Shown here piece after piece: positions 45,393-54,230 of a DNA stretch of 64,000 bases. How positions within the stretch are numbered: the stretch's first letter is position 1; each line of letters starts with the position of its first letter. The notes under the pieces are model-generated. The model saw only the letters and a program-made list of their open reading frames with translations. It was not told the DNA's origin and did not search any database. The position numbers and the translations under genes were made by a program. Source of the stretch: CAYRFF01 sp964423575. GTDB taxonomy: Bacteria; Bacteroidota; Bacteroidia; Chitinophagales; Saprospiraceae. The stretch lies in contig CAYRFF010000005.1 of assembly GCA_964423575.1 (NCBI GenBank), forward strand, positions 1-64,000. The letters are read 5' to 3'.

Positions 45393-46085
45393 TTAAATCA
45401 ACATACCATTGAGGTCGGCAAGTACTCTTTCTACCAGTCCATCGCAATGAATCAGGTTAAATTCAAATAGCTCTTCAGTAGAATAGGTATGTTCAATTTC
45501 TTCTCTCAACTTTTCCTTGGCTCTATTTAGTCTGGCTTTCACATTGGTTTCAGAGATGTGCAGCATCTGAGCAGTTTCGGCTGTAGAAAGGCCGGTGAGT
45601 TCCCGCAAGATAAAGACTTGTCTGTACTTCTCTCCTATGCTCATTATAGCATCTTCAATAACGGTTTTTAATTCGTCGTTCTGGAGTTCTTTAAAACCAT
45701 TGATACTTTTCTTTTGGAAAAGAGTTTTGGCATTTTCTTCTATATGGTCGGAATCGGATTTTTCACGCAGGTAACTTTTCTTGTGTTTTTTATGATAACA
45801 CTCGTGAATCATAATCTGTACAAGCCAGGTCTTTAGTGAGGATCGCCCTTGAAAATCACCTAAGTGCGTATATGCCTTCACATAGGTTTCCTGCATTAGG
45901 TCTTCAATATCAGCGTGTCCAAATCCATAGGATTTACCTACTTTATACAAGTAGCCATTATATTTACGCATCAGTAATTCATACTGCTCAATCTTTCCGC
46001 TCAATACCTGATTGACGACCTGTTCATCATATCCTTCTTTAAGCGGTCCTAGCTCTTCCATTTTGCAACTTCTGTTATGATTCAA
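45393..46085 (-). CDS. RNA polymerase sigma factor, ECF/sigma-70 type
   Basis: 230 residues. Region 2 is at about 30–100 (YELLMRKYNGYLYKVG, DIEDLMQETYVKAY) and region 4 at about 140–195 (GEKYRQVFILRELTGLSTAETAQMLHISETNVKARLNRAKEKL, partly quoted). A ~35-residue C-terminal extension with one Cys follows region 4 (FEFNLIHCDGL). ECF sigma factors redirect RNA polymerase to envelope or stress genes; no anti-sigma gene is adjacent. ATG at 46061 is an alternative start. Possible targets include the cupredoxin/DUF4142 genes just upstream. Confidence 0.92.
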   Translation of the reverse strand: MNHNRSCKMEELGPLKEGYDEQVVNQVLSGKIEQYELLMRKYNGYLYKVGKSYGFGHADIEDLMQETYVKAYTHLGDFQGRSSLKTWLVQIMIHECYHKKHKKSYLREKSDSDHIEENAKTLFQKKSINGFKELQNDELKTVIEDAIMSIGEKYRQVFILRELTGLSTAETAQMLHISETNVKARLNRAKEKLREEIEHTYSTEELFEFNLIHCDGLVERVLADLNGMLI

Positions 46086-46125
46086 AGTAATTAACAGAAG
46101 CTATCAGGCTAAAGTTTTAAAAGTC

Positions 46126-46155
46126 GCTGCTCTTGCTGATTCCAGCAAGAGCAGC
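46126..46155 (-). terminator. Probable terminator of the cupredoxin operon
   Basis: GCTGCTCTTGCT pairs perfectly with AGCAAGAGCAGC around a 6-base loop. On the minus strand it follows the cupredoxin stop by 26 bp. The T-tract is short (CTTTT), so it may attenuate rather than stop transcription before the sigma gene. Confidence 0.65.
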
Positions 46156-46180
46156 ATACTGACCAAAATGAAAAAAGTAT

Positions 46181-46621
46181 CTATTCCTCGACTATTATTT
46201 CACCCTTCATGGTAGGATGAATGCTGCAGTAATATTCATTACTTTCGTCAAATGTTCTTTCCCATTTTTGACCCGGAAAGAAATTTTCTGACCTCCATTC
46301 TTCATCAGGGAAATCTGTAATATTATGTTCTACGATTCCTTTATTCTCCCAGACTACTACTTCACCTTTTTTAATCTTAAGACTGGCAGGTTTAAATACC
46401 ATGTCCTCAATTATTACAAGGTGAATTCCCGGAGCAATCAGCGTAGAAGTTTCTTCCCTCCCATTTTCTCCTTGGGATTGAGATTCATCGGACTTATTTA
46501 TAGTTGCTTCATTAACTGTTTTATCATTCTCTTGCACTTTGTCATTGCATGCTGACATAAAGCCTGCAGTTGTCACAACAAAGAATAATAGAACCAGTAA
46601 GCTTAATTTAGATTTCATCAT
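46181..46621 (-). CDS. Lipoprotein cupredoxin (plastocyanin/azurin-like)
   Basis: 146 residues. Lipobox FMSAC gives a lipidated Cys25. An acidic/Ser linker (about 28–60) is followed by a cupredoxin fold. Type 1 copper ligands are His99 (VEHNI) and Cys132, His135 and Met138 (YCSIHPTM). It is a likely periplasmic or surface electron carrier. It lies 9 bp downstream of the DUF4142 gene on the same transcript. Confidence 0.93.
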   Translation of the reverse strand: MMKSKLSLLVLLFFVVTTAGFMSACNDKVQENDKTVNEATINKSDESQSQGENGREETSTLIAPGIHLVIIEDMVFKPASLKIKKGEVVVWENKGIVEHNITDFPDEEWRSENFFPGQKWERTFDESNEYYCSIHPTMKGEIIVEE

Positions 46622-46630
46622 TATTTATTT

Positions 46631-47629
46631 TTAACTCCTTGCTTTCTGTGCCTGCTTTGCCATCTTGAGATGTTCATTCAATAATGGGCTCACTTTAATC
46701 AATGTTTCTTTCAGTTCAGAATTATCTGTGTATGGGATAAGTATCGATTTTACTGCTCCTATAACAGCGTCGTGAAATGCAACTTCATTATCGATATAGG
46801 CCTTATTGAATTCTTCTCCTGTCAAGCTGTTTAGTTTATCTGTAGTTTCCTTTTCTCCGGCAAGCAGTGATTGCGTAATCGGGTTGTCATCGTCCGGCGT
46901 AACTCCCAGTCTTCCGGCAAGTTCAACTGCCTGTTCTATGATATTCTCGTGATCTCTGATCATACTATTGGCAAAATGTGTCACATCTTTATCACTTGAT
47001 TTAGAAAGCGCAATTTTGCCATAACGCACGTCAATCTGGTTTGCAACTACAGCGATAGATGCAATCTGTGCATCATCAAGTTCCGGGATTCCCTGGATTG
47101 CAGCATTTGATTCTTTAGCCATGTCCAGGTGCCCATTTAATAAAGGACCGACTTTTATCAGTAGATTTTTTAATTCCTCATTCTGGGTAGACGGAATAAG
47201 AGTTTCATTAACCGCCTTGATAACGGCATCGTGATAATCCTCTTCATTCTGGATATAAGCTTTATCAAACGCAAGCCCATCGAGGTTGCTAAGTTTAGTC
47301 ATCATTTCCTTTTCTCCGCTCAGGAGTGACTGTGTAACCGGGTTATCTTGTGGAGTAACACCTAGTTTTTGTGCGAGTTCAGCGGCCTGAGCTATAATGC
47401 TATTATGGTCTTTAATCATAGCTTCCGCAAAATGCCTGACATCGGGATTTTGCGATTTTTCCAGTGCGAGTTCTCCGTAGCGCACATCGATTTGATTTGC
47501 AGTAACGGCGATAGATGCAATTTCTGCATCATTTAATTGGTCTGAATCATTTTCTGAACACGCAGTCATCAATGATACCATTGCAAATACTACCAATCCA
47601 AGTAGGAATTTATTTAATGTTTTCATCAT
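46631..47629 (-). CDS. Lipoprotein with two tandem DUF4142 domains
   Basis: About 332 residues. Lipobox LMTAC is followed by two DUF4142 (ferritin-like, Vsr/BA14k-type) domains. Each copy repeats the same order: a Q-x-D-x-RYGE/RYGK-x-AL pattern, a H-F-A-E/N-x-M-I-K/R-D-H segment, AAELAQKLGVTPQ or AVELAGRLGVTPD, LLSGEKEMMTKL or LLAGEKETTDKL, and a final GPLLNGHLDMAKE or SPLLNEHLKMAKQ. The domain repeats are clearly an internal duplication. DUF4142 is usually a single-domain exported protein of unknown role. First gene of the cupredoxin operon. Upstream ATG 47677 is less likely. Confidence 0.9.
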   Translation of the reverse strand: MMKTLNKFLLGLVVFAMVSLMTACSENDSDQLNDAEIASIAVTANQIDVRYGELALEKSQNPDVRHFAEAMIKDHNSIIAQAAELAQKLGVTPQDNPVTQSLLSGEKEMMTKLSNLDGLAFDKAYIQNEEDYHDAVIKAVNETLIPSTQNEELKNLLIKVGPLLNGHLDMAKESNAAIQGIPELDDAQIASIAVVANQIDVRYGKIALSKSSDKDVTHFANSMIRDHENIIEQAVELAGRLGVTPDDDNPITQSLLAGEKETTDKLNSLTGEEFNKAYIDNEVAFHDAVIGAVKSILIPYTDNSELKETLIKVSPLLNEHLKMAKQAQKARS

Positions 47630-47821
47630 TAGTATTTTTATTATTAAAAGTTTAAAGCTTTTCTCAAGCCCTTTCAATTGTAATAGAGTCGGCCTATTTA
47701 GATTAGGTTACAAGAATTTTAAATTATTTTTCGTATTGGATTGACTTATCTTTATTATTGTATGTTGTTATTAAAATAATTGTCTTAATTGTAAGAGAAT
47801 TTATAGTTTACAGAGAAATTT

Positions 47822-47829
47822 TATTTTTG
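47822..47829 (+). promoter_or_regulatory. -7 element TATTTTTG before mgtE
   Basis: Fits TAnnTTTG, with TTTA about 18 bp upstream, in the 245-bp divergent region between the DUF4142 gene and mgtE. The bases also form a TTTGCGAAAGC mini-hairpin copy. Confidence 0.4.
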
Positions 47830-47874
47830 CGAAAGCGAAAGACAATTTATTTATCACGGTCAGAGGAGTGAATC

Positions 47875-49260
47875 ATGGAGAATTTAGCATTACTGGAACA
47901 GTTCAAGAGGGAGATTGCAATTGAGAATAATGATAAGTCTTTACATGACCTTCTTGACGAACAACTCATCGTTGACGTTGCAGAACTGATTGAAGAATTT
48001 CCGGAGGAAGGGATACGCATATTGTCACATCTCTCCCCTCACAGATCCGTTAGCGTTTTTAAAATTCTGGATTTTAATGTCCAGGAAGAATTGATAGAGG
48101 AGTTGCCGGAAAGCAGGTTGCGGGAAATCATCAACGATATGCCTCCGGATGACCGTACTTCCCTACTTGAGGAGTTACCGGAACGTGTTGCAAAAGAACT
48201 CTTAAAGCTTCTGCGTAAAGATGAGCTCGAAATCACCTTAAAACTTCTGGGTTATCCTGAAGATAGTGTTGGTCGTCGAATGACACCGGATTATCTCGAT
48301 GTGAAGGAAGAATGGACTGTCCGTCAAGCACTTGACCATATCAGAAAAAATGGTCGTGATAGTGAAACAATCGACATGATTTATGTTATCGACAAAAACG
48401 GAAGGCTCGTCGATGACTTGAGAATCAGGGAGTTTCTTCTAGTTGATCCGGACAAAAAAATCAGCGAGTTGATTGACGGTCGATATACGTCGCTCCGAGT
48501 TACTGATAGCCAGGAAGAAGCTATCGTAATATTTCAGAAGGAAAATAGAGTAGCACTACCGGTGATAAATAGTAATATGACTTTACTGGGAATTGTGACT
48601 ATTGACGATATTCTGCAAGTGGCGAGTGATGAGTACACGGAAGACCTGCATTTAATGGGGGGTACCGCAACTATTGAAGAGCCGTATCTGGACATCAATA
48701 TCTTCAAGTTATTCCGTAAACGCGGTGGGGTTCTTGTCATTCTGTTTCTGGGTGAGATGCTCACTGCTACAGCTATGCAACACTATAACGACACAGGAAT
48801 ATTTGAGAATTTTCCATTACTGATACTCTTTATTCCTCTGATTATTGCAAGTGGTGGTAATAGTGGATCACAGGCAACGACCCTCATTGTCAGGGCGATA
48901 GCACTCGGAGAGGTCACCTTTGAGAGTTGGTGGAAAATTGCCAGACGTGAATTCTTTTCAGGTTTAATGCTGGGCACCTTGCTGGGGACAGTCGGTTTCA
49001 TAAGAATTTACGTATGGCAGATGAGTGGGATGTATGATTATGGCGAGCATTATTTATTGCTTTCTTTCACTATATTCTTTGCTTTAATCGGGGTCGTTCT
49101 CTGGGGAAGCTTATCCGGTGGAATGTTGCCCCTTATACTGAAAAGATTGGGGCTGGATCCGGCTACATCTTCAGCGCCCTTTGTTGCTACATTAGTTGAC
49201 GTTACGGGAATCATTATTTACATTTCAATCTCAATGTTTATCTTGAGAAATGTTTTATAA
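47875..49260 (+). CDS. mgtE: Magnesium transporter MgtE
   Basis: 461 residues. N-terminal superhelical domain (about 30–130), a CBS pair (about 135–255) with LRIREFLLVDPDKKISEL and NSNMTLLGIVTIDDI, and the five-helix transmembrane domain with NSGSQATTLIVRAI and PLILKRLGLDPATSSAPFVATLVD. MgtE is a Mg2+-gated channel whose CBS domains sense cytosolic magnesium. No magnesium riboswitch is visible upstream. Confidence 0.96.
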   Translation: MENLALLEQFKREIAIENNDKSLHDLLDEQLIVDVAELIEEFPEEGIRILSHLSPHRSVSVFKILDFNVQEELIEELPESRLREIINDMPPDDRTSLLEELPERVAKELLKLLRKDELEITLKLLGYPEDSVGRRMTPDYLDVKEEWTVRQALDHIRKNGRDSETIDMIYVIDKNGRLVDDLRIREFLLVDPDKKISELIDGRYTSLRVTDSQEEAIVIFQKENRVALPVINSNMTLLGIVTIDDILQVASDEYTEDLHLMGGTATIEEPYLDINIFKLFRKRGGVLVILFLGEMLTATAMQHYNDTGIFENFPLLILFIPLIIASGGNSGSQATTLIVRAIALGEVTFESWWKIARREFFSGLMLGTLLGTVGFIRIYVWQMSGMYDYGEHYLLLSFTIFFALIGVVLWGSLSGGMLPLILKRLGLDPATSSAPFVATLVDVTGIIIYISISMFILRNVL

Positions 49261-49350
49261 AAACAGACTACAATTGTCTTGAAAGACTTATATACCATTA
49301 GTTCTATTAATTAAAAGGAAGCTATCGCATCCTTATAAAAGAAGCCTATT

Positions 49351-51282
49351 ATGAAAAACTTATTAATATTATTATTTCTCTTTGCATCATTCCAGATCAA
49401 TTCTGTATCTGCGCAAGTAGATATCGATACTGATTATGAGCTCCTGATTCAATCAGAGATGGCAAGAGCGGAGAAAAAGCTTTTGTTCACTCCCAAGGCC
49501 AATACCGGGAATTACAGGGTCTCACATTATCTGATTGAACTTGATATCGATCCCGCTGTAAAATTCCTGGAAGGAAAGGTCAGTCCTACTTTTACTGCAC
49601 TAGAAGATATGGATGAGGTAGTATTTGATTTCAGTGACAATATGGATATCGATATAATTATCGAAGGCGACCAAGTCTTGTCTTATGAGCAAAGCGGCTA
49701 CGAGTTACGGATAAAATTCCATGAGACCAAGAATGCCGGTGAACACATCACCGTCAGTATAAGCTATTCAGGGGTACCGGACTGGAGTGGGTTTGGAACA
49801 TTTGAGCAAAGTCACCACTCAGGAGTTCCTATAATATGGACACTATCAGAGCCCTATGGTGCAATGGAATGGTGGCCTTGCAAACAGGATTTAAAAGATA
49901 AAGCTGACAGCGTGGATATTAAAATTACTGCTCCTGAAGCATATTCCTCCGTTGCCAATGGTGTCGTCGTCGGAAAACATACTGAGAATGGACACACAAC
50001 TACACACTGGAAACACAAGTACCCTATTCCGGCGTATTTGGTCGGCGTAGCAGTGACCAACTATGTAGAATACACGCATGATTATGATGATGGAGTCGTG
50101 AGTTTCCCTATTATCAACTACGTCTACCCCGAAGATTCTGTCCGTGCCAGTAATTTAACACAAGTGACAGTTCCTATCATGGAGATATTTTCAACTCTCT
50201 TTGAGCCATATCCCTATCACACGGAGAAATACGGTCATTGTCAATTTGGCTGGGGTGGAGGTATGGAGCATACAACTATCTCCTTTATGGGAGGTTTTAG
50301 CAGAAACCTGATTGCACACGAATTGGCACACCAGTGGTTTGGCAATAAAGTTACTTGTGCTTCCTGGCAGGACATCTGGCTTAATGAGGGTTTTGCCGGA
50401 TATCTTACTGGGCTTGTTTACGAGCACCTGGATGGAGAAAACGGCTTTAAAGGCTGGAGGGTTAATGAAATACACTCAATTACGAGAGAACAGGGTGGCT
50501 CTGTTTATGTGCCGGCATCAGATACTCTTGATGTAGCCAGAGTTTTCCTCAGCCGTACGACATATAGCAAGGGATCGATGGTCTTGCACATGCTGAGAAA
50601 GCGCATAGGAGACGAGGCATTTTTCGATGCACTAAGAAATTATTTAAGTGATCCCGAATTGGCTTATGCTGCGGCATATACAGCTGATTTAAGAAGGCAC
50701 CTGGAAGCAACATCAGGCCAAAATCTGGAAAAATTCTTTAATGACTGGATTTATGGCCAAGGGTTTCCTAGATATCAAGTTGAATGGAACCAGGATATTG
50801 AAGACGTAATCAATCTGACTTTTAATCAGACACAAAGCCATCATTCAGTAGATTACTTTGACCTGCATGTCAAAGTAAGATTCATAGGAGTAAATGGAGA
50901 AATAGCTGAAGAGACCTTTTACAATAGTGTAAATGGCGAGCAATTCAATTACAATATTTCATTTCCTGTTGAAACAATTATAATAGATCCGGAAGATGAC
51001 CTTATTACCGGAACCAATCAGGTTATCGTTTCGTCATCTGACCCTAAATTGACAGAAATGGTTGACCTGTACCCCATTCCGGCTAGAGAATACGTTCGGG
51101 TTAATGGCTTGACTGAGGGCTTGAGCTGGAAATACAAAATCATTGATATCAATGGTCAGGTGGTGGAGAAAAATGAACTTAGAAGTAACGTACTTAGCCT
51201 GGAGAACTTATCACAAGGCATATATTTCATTCATTTTTCTTCTTCTCAAGGTGAAGTCATCAAGAAATTGGTGAAAAAATAG
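49351..51282 (+). CDS. M1-family metallo-aminopeptidase with T9SS sorting domain
   Basis: 643 residues. Signal peptide (ending VSAQ), N-terminal beta domain, then the M1 catalytic domain with the zinc site His323-Glu324-x-x-His327 and Glu346. The GAMEN substrate motif is replaced by GGMEH shortly before. A type A T9SS sorting domain (about 570–643) starts DLYPIPAREYVRV and ends VIKKLVKK. Extracellular aminopeptidase, possibly anchored at the surface. The hairpin at 51304 and the dyad at 51322 follow. Confidence 0.93.
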   Translation: MKNLLILLFLFASFQINSVSAQVDIDTDYELLIQSEMARAEKKLLFTPKANTGNYRVSHYLIELDIDPAVKFLEGKVSPTFTALEDMDEVVFDFSDNMDIDIIIEGDQVLSYEQSGYELRIKFHETKNAGEHITVSISYSGVPDWSGFGTFEQSHHSGVPIIWTLSEPYGAMEWWPCKQDLKDKADSVDIKITAPEAYSSVANGVVVGKHTENGHTTTHWKHKYPIPAYLVGVAVTNYVEYTHDYDDGVVSFPIINYVYPEDSVRASNLTQVTVPIMEIFSTLFEPYPYHTEKYGHCQFGWGGGMEHTTISFMGGFSRNLIAHELAHQWFGNKVTCASWQDIWLNEGFAGYLTGLVYEHLDGENGFKGWRVNEIHSITREQGGSVYVPASDTLDVARVFLSRTTYSKGSMVLHMLRKRIGDEAFFDALRNYLSDPELAYAAAYTADLRRHLEATSGQNLEKFFNDWIYGQGFPRYQVEWNQDIEDVINLTFNQTQSHHSVDYFDLHVKVRFIGVNGEIAEETFYNSVNGEQFNYNISFPVETIIIDPEDDLITGTNQVIVSSSDPKLTEMVDLYPIPAREYVRVNGLTEGLSWKYKIIDINGQVVEKNELRSNVLSLENLSQGIYFIHFSSSQGEVIKKLVKK

Positions 51283-51303
51283 TCTTGAGTATTTCAGGAT
51301 AAG

Positions 51304-51318
51304 CTGCCTTTCGGCAAA
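51304..51318 (-). repeat. Dispersed 15-bp hairpin (reverse copy)
   Basis: CTGCCTTTCGGCAAA is the exact reverse complement of TTTGCCGAAAGGCAG, 21 bp after the M1 stop codon. Confidence 0.55.
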
Positions 51319-51321
51319 TAT

Positions 51322-51361
51322 ATAAGATTGAGGCTGAGTAATTACTCGGCCTCAATCTTAT
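51322..51361 (+). terminator. Long hairpin, probable terminator
   Basis: TAAGATTGAGGC pairs with GCCTCAATCTTA and the stem continues with GAGT/ACTC after one mismatch, around an AATT loop. It has no T-tract, so it may stabilise the 3' end as much as terminate. The rest of 51362–51601 shows no gene. Confidence 0.65.
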
Positions 51362-51601
51362 CTCCGCGTATAAGTGCTTAAGATAAAGTTATCGCACTGA
51401 TATCCAATCTCAATGATATTGAGCTAATTCTGCGGCTACCTACCTTGCTCTTCTGGAATAATTCATAAAAATGAAGAAGTTTTCCATCCTTTTTATGGAA
51501 GGAAATACAACATTATTTAAACTATTTATTGCAATCATTGGTTAATCCTATGACTCAGCCGAGTCTCAGAAACCAGTTTGTTTAACAATAATCTAAATGT
51601 T

Positions 51602-52006
51602 ATGAATAAATTTACCAATTCTTTTATAGGCCTATTTGCAATGTTGGCATTTGTCTTTTGCGTAAGCGTAAACAGTAATGCTCAGACTACCAATTTTAAA
51701 AATGGTCAAAAAGTTACCGTTCAAGGCGAAGTTCTCGACATGAACTGCTATATGGTGAACACTGATAATGTAGGTGAAGGCCATGCACAGTGCGCTAAAA
51801 TGTGCGTACAAGGCGGAGGAACTATGGGCGTCCTCGATGCCAAAGGAAACGTTTTCCTTATGGTTGAAAATCACTCTAGTGCAGATGCCTACAATAAATT
51901 AAAAAACTACGGAGCAGAGACCGTAAATGTAAGCGGTATCTTCTATAATCGCGGTGGTGTTAACGGTATTGTTGTACAAGGAGTAGAGCCCGTAAAAGGT
52001 CGTTAA
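51602..52006 (+). CDS. Exported Cys-motif protein next to cytochrome c
   Basis: 134 residues with a signal peptide (hydrophobic 8–22, ending NSNAQ). The mature part has a conserved-looking set of three cysteines: VLDMNCYMV then GEGHAQCAKMC, followed by GGGTMGVLDAKG. I recall similar secreted proteins (pattern CY…GH..CA..C..GG.P.G) beside c-type cytochromes and molybdopterin oxidoreductases, where they may bind haem or metal, but I cannot name the family. A diheme cytochrome c gene lies 109 bp downstream behind a terminator-like hairpin. An upstream TTG-start frame from 51578 is unlikely. Confidence 0.75.
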   Translation: MNKFTNSFIGLFAMLAFVFCVSVNSNAQTTNFKNGQKVTVQGEVLDMNCYMVNTDNVGEGHAQCAKMCVQGGGTMGVLDAKGNVFLMVENHSSADAYNKLKNYGAETVNVSGIFYNRGGVNGIVVQGVEPVKGR

Positions 52007-52031
52007 TCCAGCTAAATATTATGAATTAGAC

Positions 52032-52080
52032 GCAGACACTTTGGCCTTAAGCTAAAGTGCCTGCTATTAATTTGTTTTTT
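52032..52080 (+). terminator. Probable terminator
   Basis: GCAG-a-CACTTT pairs with AAAGTG-c-CTGC (52032–52064), followed within 10 bases by TTTGTTTTTT. It lies 25 bp after the Cys-motif gene. Confidence 0.65.
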
Positions 52081-52115
52081 CAACCCACTTCTTACGACAT
52101 TCAATCCAAATCTCC

Positions 52116-52862
52116 ATGAAAAAATGGCCCATTATCACCTTAATCATAATCATCGGACTGCTTGCCTGGTGGTTTTTTAGCAGTCTTATGAGTCCTGAAA
52201 TTACTACCGTTAGTAAAGGTCGGATGGTTGCAGAAAAGTATGGTTGCTTTGCTTGCCACAGCGCAGATGGGATTAAAGGATTCCCCAATCCAGGGTCCAA
52301 GTACAGCACCGTGCCTTCCTGGCAGGGCGGCACGGCTATGATGTTTATCCATGGGCCGGATGATATACGCCAATGGGTTATGAATGGTCGCCTGGATGGT
52401 ACAAGTGGCGACACAGCTGCAATTGTGCCTATGCCTGCCTATGGCTCTGTGATGTCCGATCAGGAATTTAAAGATCTAGAATTATATCTCAGGGCAATCA
52501 TGGAAATTATTGAAATTAATGACACTACAGCCCAAAAAGGCTACCATCTCGCCAAAAAAATGGGCTGCTTCAGTTGTCATGGTCCCTATGGCCTCGGAGG
52601 AACAACTAATTATGGCGGACTCAAAGGCTATATCCCCGGCTGGGAAGGCGATGATTATGCAGATCTCGTCAGGAACGAAGAAGAACTCATTTATTGGATA
52701 AAATACGGGGAACTGGAACGCATAAAGGATAATCCCTTCGCCCGTTATTTCACCAGAAACCAAATGAATGAGATGCCCGCCTACCACAAATTACTTAATG
52801 ATGAACAAGTCAATCTCATTATTCATTACATTAATTGGTTGCGGGAACAATCCTTGAATTGA
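52116..52862 (+). CDS. Membrane-anchored diheme cytochrome c
   Basis: 248 residues. One N-terminal transmembrane helix (about 5–25), then two cytochrome c modules. The haem-binding motifs are Cys44-x-x-Cys47-His48 (CFACH) and Cys151-x-x-Cys154-His155 (CFSCH). Two Met-rich turns (VPMPAYGSVM, NEMPAYHKL) can supply the axial Met ligands. It is a periplasm-facing electron carrier. The small Cys-motif protein upstream may be a partner. Confidence 0.93.
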   Translation: MKKWPIITLIIIIGLLAWWFFSSLMSPEITTVSKGRMVAEKYGCFACHSADGIKGFPNPGSKYSTVPSWQGGTAMMFIHGPDDIRQWVMNGRLDGTSGDTAAIVPMPAYGSVMSDQEFKDLELYLRAIMEIIEINDTTAQKGYHLAKKMGCFSCHGPYGLGGTTNYGGLKGYIPGWEGDDYADLVRNEEELIYWIKYGELERIKDNPFARYFTRNQMNEMPAYHKLLNDEQVNLIIHYINWLREQSLN

Positions 52863-53003
52863 TTTTTAAAAAATTTGATACCTACCGGTTGTAATTACAA
52901 CTGTTGCATAACTATCTTAGCTAGAAATTACATTTCCATTTTTAAGGAAGCAGATTTACATTATTTATAAAACATACTGAATTAATTTAGGCAGAAAAGC
53001 AAT

Positions 53004-54107
53004 ATGGATTTTTTGATTGAGTTTTTGGAAACTGAATTTATGGGGAACACATATTGGGGATATTTTTGGTTCCTGATATGGATTATCGGCGCTCTGATAC
53101 TCAAGGGATTGACAGCCAATATCATCATCAATATGCTGGCTAAGATTTATAAAAAGAAGCTTTATAATATTCCGGCGCAAGAATTCCGTGAAATATTATC
53201 CAAGGCTATCAGTGCTTTTCTATTCGTTCTGGTAATCTATATATCTGTCATTTATCTGGATTTTCCCGAATCATGGAATCTACGCTCCGCCGAAGAATAT
53301 GGCGTGCGGTGGTTGATAAGGAAGGCTTATGGGCTAGTATTCGGAATCACGTTTATTTATGTGATTAACAAAATCATCGATTGTATTGCTCACATCCTCA
53401 TTAAGAGATATACTATCAAGCAAGAGAATATTTCGGCAGTACAAGCTATTCCATTTGCTTCTGATTTATTAAAAGTCATTTCTACCATACTGGGAATATT
53501 GATAATTCTGGGTGCATTATTTAATGTAAATATTGCGACCTTAATCGCAGGACTGGGAATCGGAGGTCTTGCTATTGCACTTGCCGCCAAGGAAACTCTC
53601 GAGAACTTACTGGGTTCTTTCATCATTTACTTTGACCATCCTTTTATGATCGGTGATACGATTAAACTTGGTGATGATCTATATACTGTTGAAAAGGTAG
53701 GTCTAAGAAGTACTCGCTTGCGCACTATAAGCAATACATTGATGACTATTCCCAATAAAAACCTCATTGAAAGCAGAATTGATAATTACTCTCTGATCAA
53801 TTCGCGTACCATCAATCGCACAATTAAACTATCCAGGAGCACCAACCATACGCAGATTACTAATATCATGCAGGAGATTAAGGATTATGTTGTGAGCTTA
53901 AATCGCAGCACCAGTCCTGTTGAGGTGACCTTTCATCAGATAAGCGATAGCTCTCTGGATCTCAGGCTCTTCTTTAAACTGAAAGCAACCTGGGCTGAGC
54001 ATCTTGAAGATATAGAGAATATGAATCTGAAAATCCTTGAAATCATTGAGAGAAATGGAGCAAGACTCGCCTATCCGACTCAGGTTATTTATCCTCCGGG
54101 CAATTAG
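53004..54107 (+). CDS. MscS-family mechanosensitive channel
   Basis: 367 residues. Four or so N-terminal hydrophobic helices, then the MscS pore helix region IAGLGIGGLAIALAAKETLENLLGS (about 178–202), followed by FDHPFMIGDTIKLGDDLYTVEKVGLRSTRLRT and a C-terminal vestibule domain. The channel releases solutes on hypo-osmotic shock. It lacks a signal peptide and has a plain ATG start. A hairpin repeat follows at 54120. Confidence 0.95.
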   Translation: MDFLIEFLETEFMGNTYWGYFWFLIWIIGALILKGLTANIIINMLAKIYKKKLYNIPAQEFREILSKAISAFLFVLVIYISVIYLDFPESWNLRSAEEYGVRWLIRKAYGLVFGITFIYVINKIIDCIAHILIKRYTIKQENISAVQAIPFASDLLKVISTILGILIILGALFNVNIATLIAGLGIGGLAIALAAKETLENLLGSFIIYFDHPFMIGDTIKLGDDLYTVEKVGLRSTRLRTISNTLMTIPNKNLIESRIDNYSLINSRTINRTIKLSRSTNHTQITNIMQEIKDYVVSLNRSTSPVEVTFHQISDSSLDLRLFFKLKATWAEHLEDIENMNLKILEIIERNGARLAYPTQVIYPPGN

Positions 54108-54119
54108 GCTGATATATTT

Positions 54120-54134
54120 CTGCCTTTCGGCAAA
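54120..54134 (-). repeat. Dispersed 15-bp hairpin (reverse copy)
   Basis: CTGCCTTTCGGCAAA, exact reverse complement of the 15-mer at 4341, 12 bp after the mscS stop. Confidence 0.55.
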
Positions 54135-54230
54135 TTTCCAAATGCGCCTATGAAAGTCAAGTCAATTTTAATCTTAAACCTTGGTTTCAAAATGAGGCTT
54201 TAAAGCTATATTCTCCTTAATAAGAACTTA

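Noticed and set aside
47678..47874. Magnesium riboswitch before mgtE
   Set aside because: The 5' region is AT-rich without the M-box or ykoK structure; only a -7-like element is visible.
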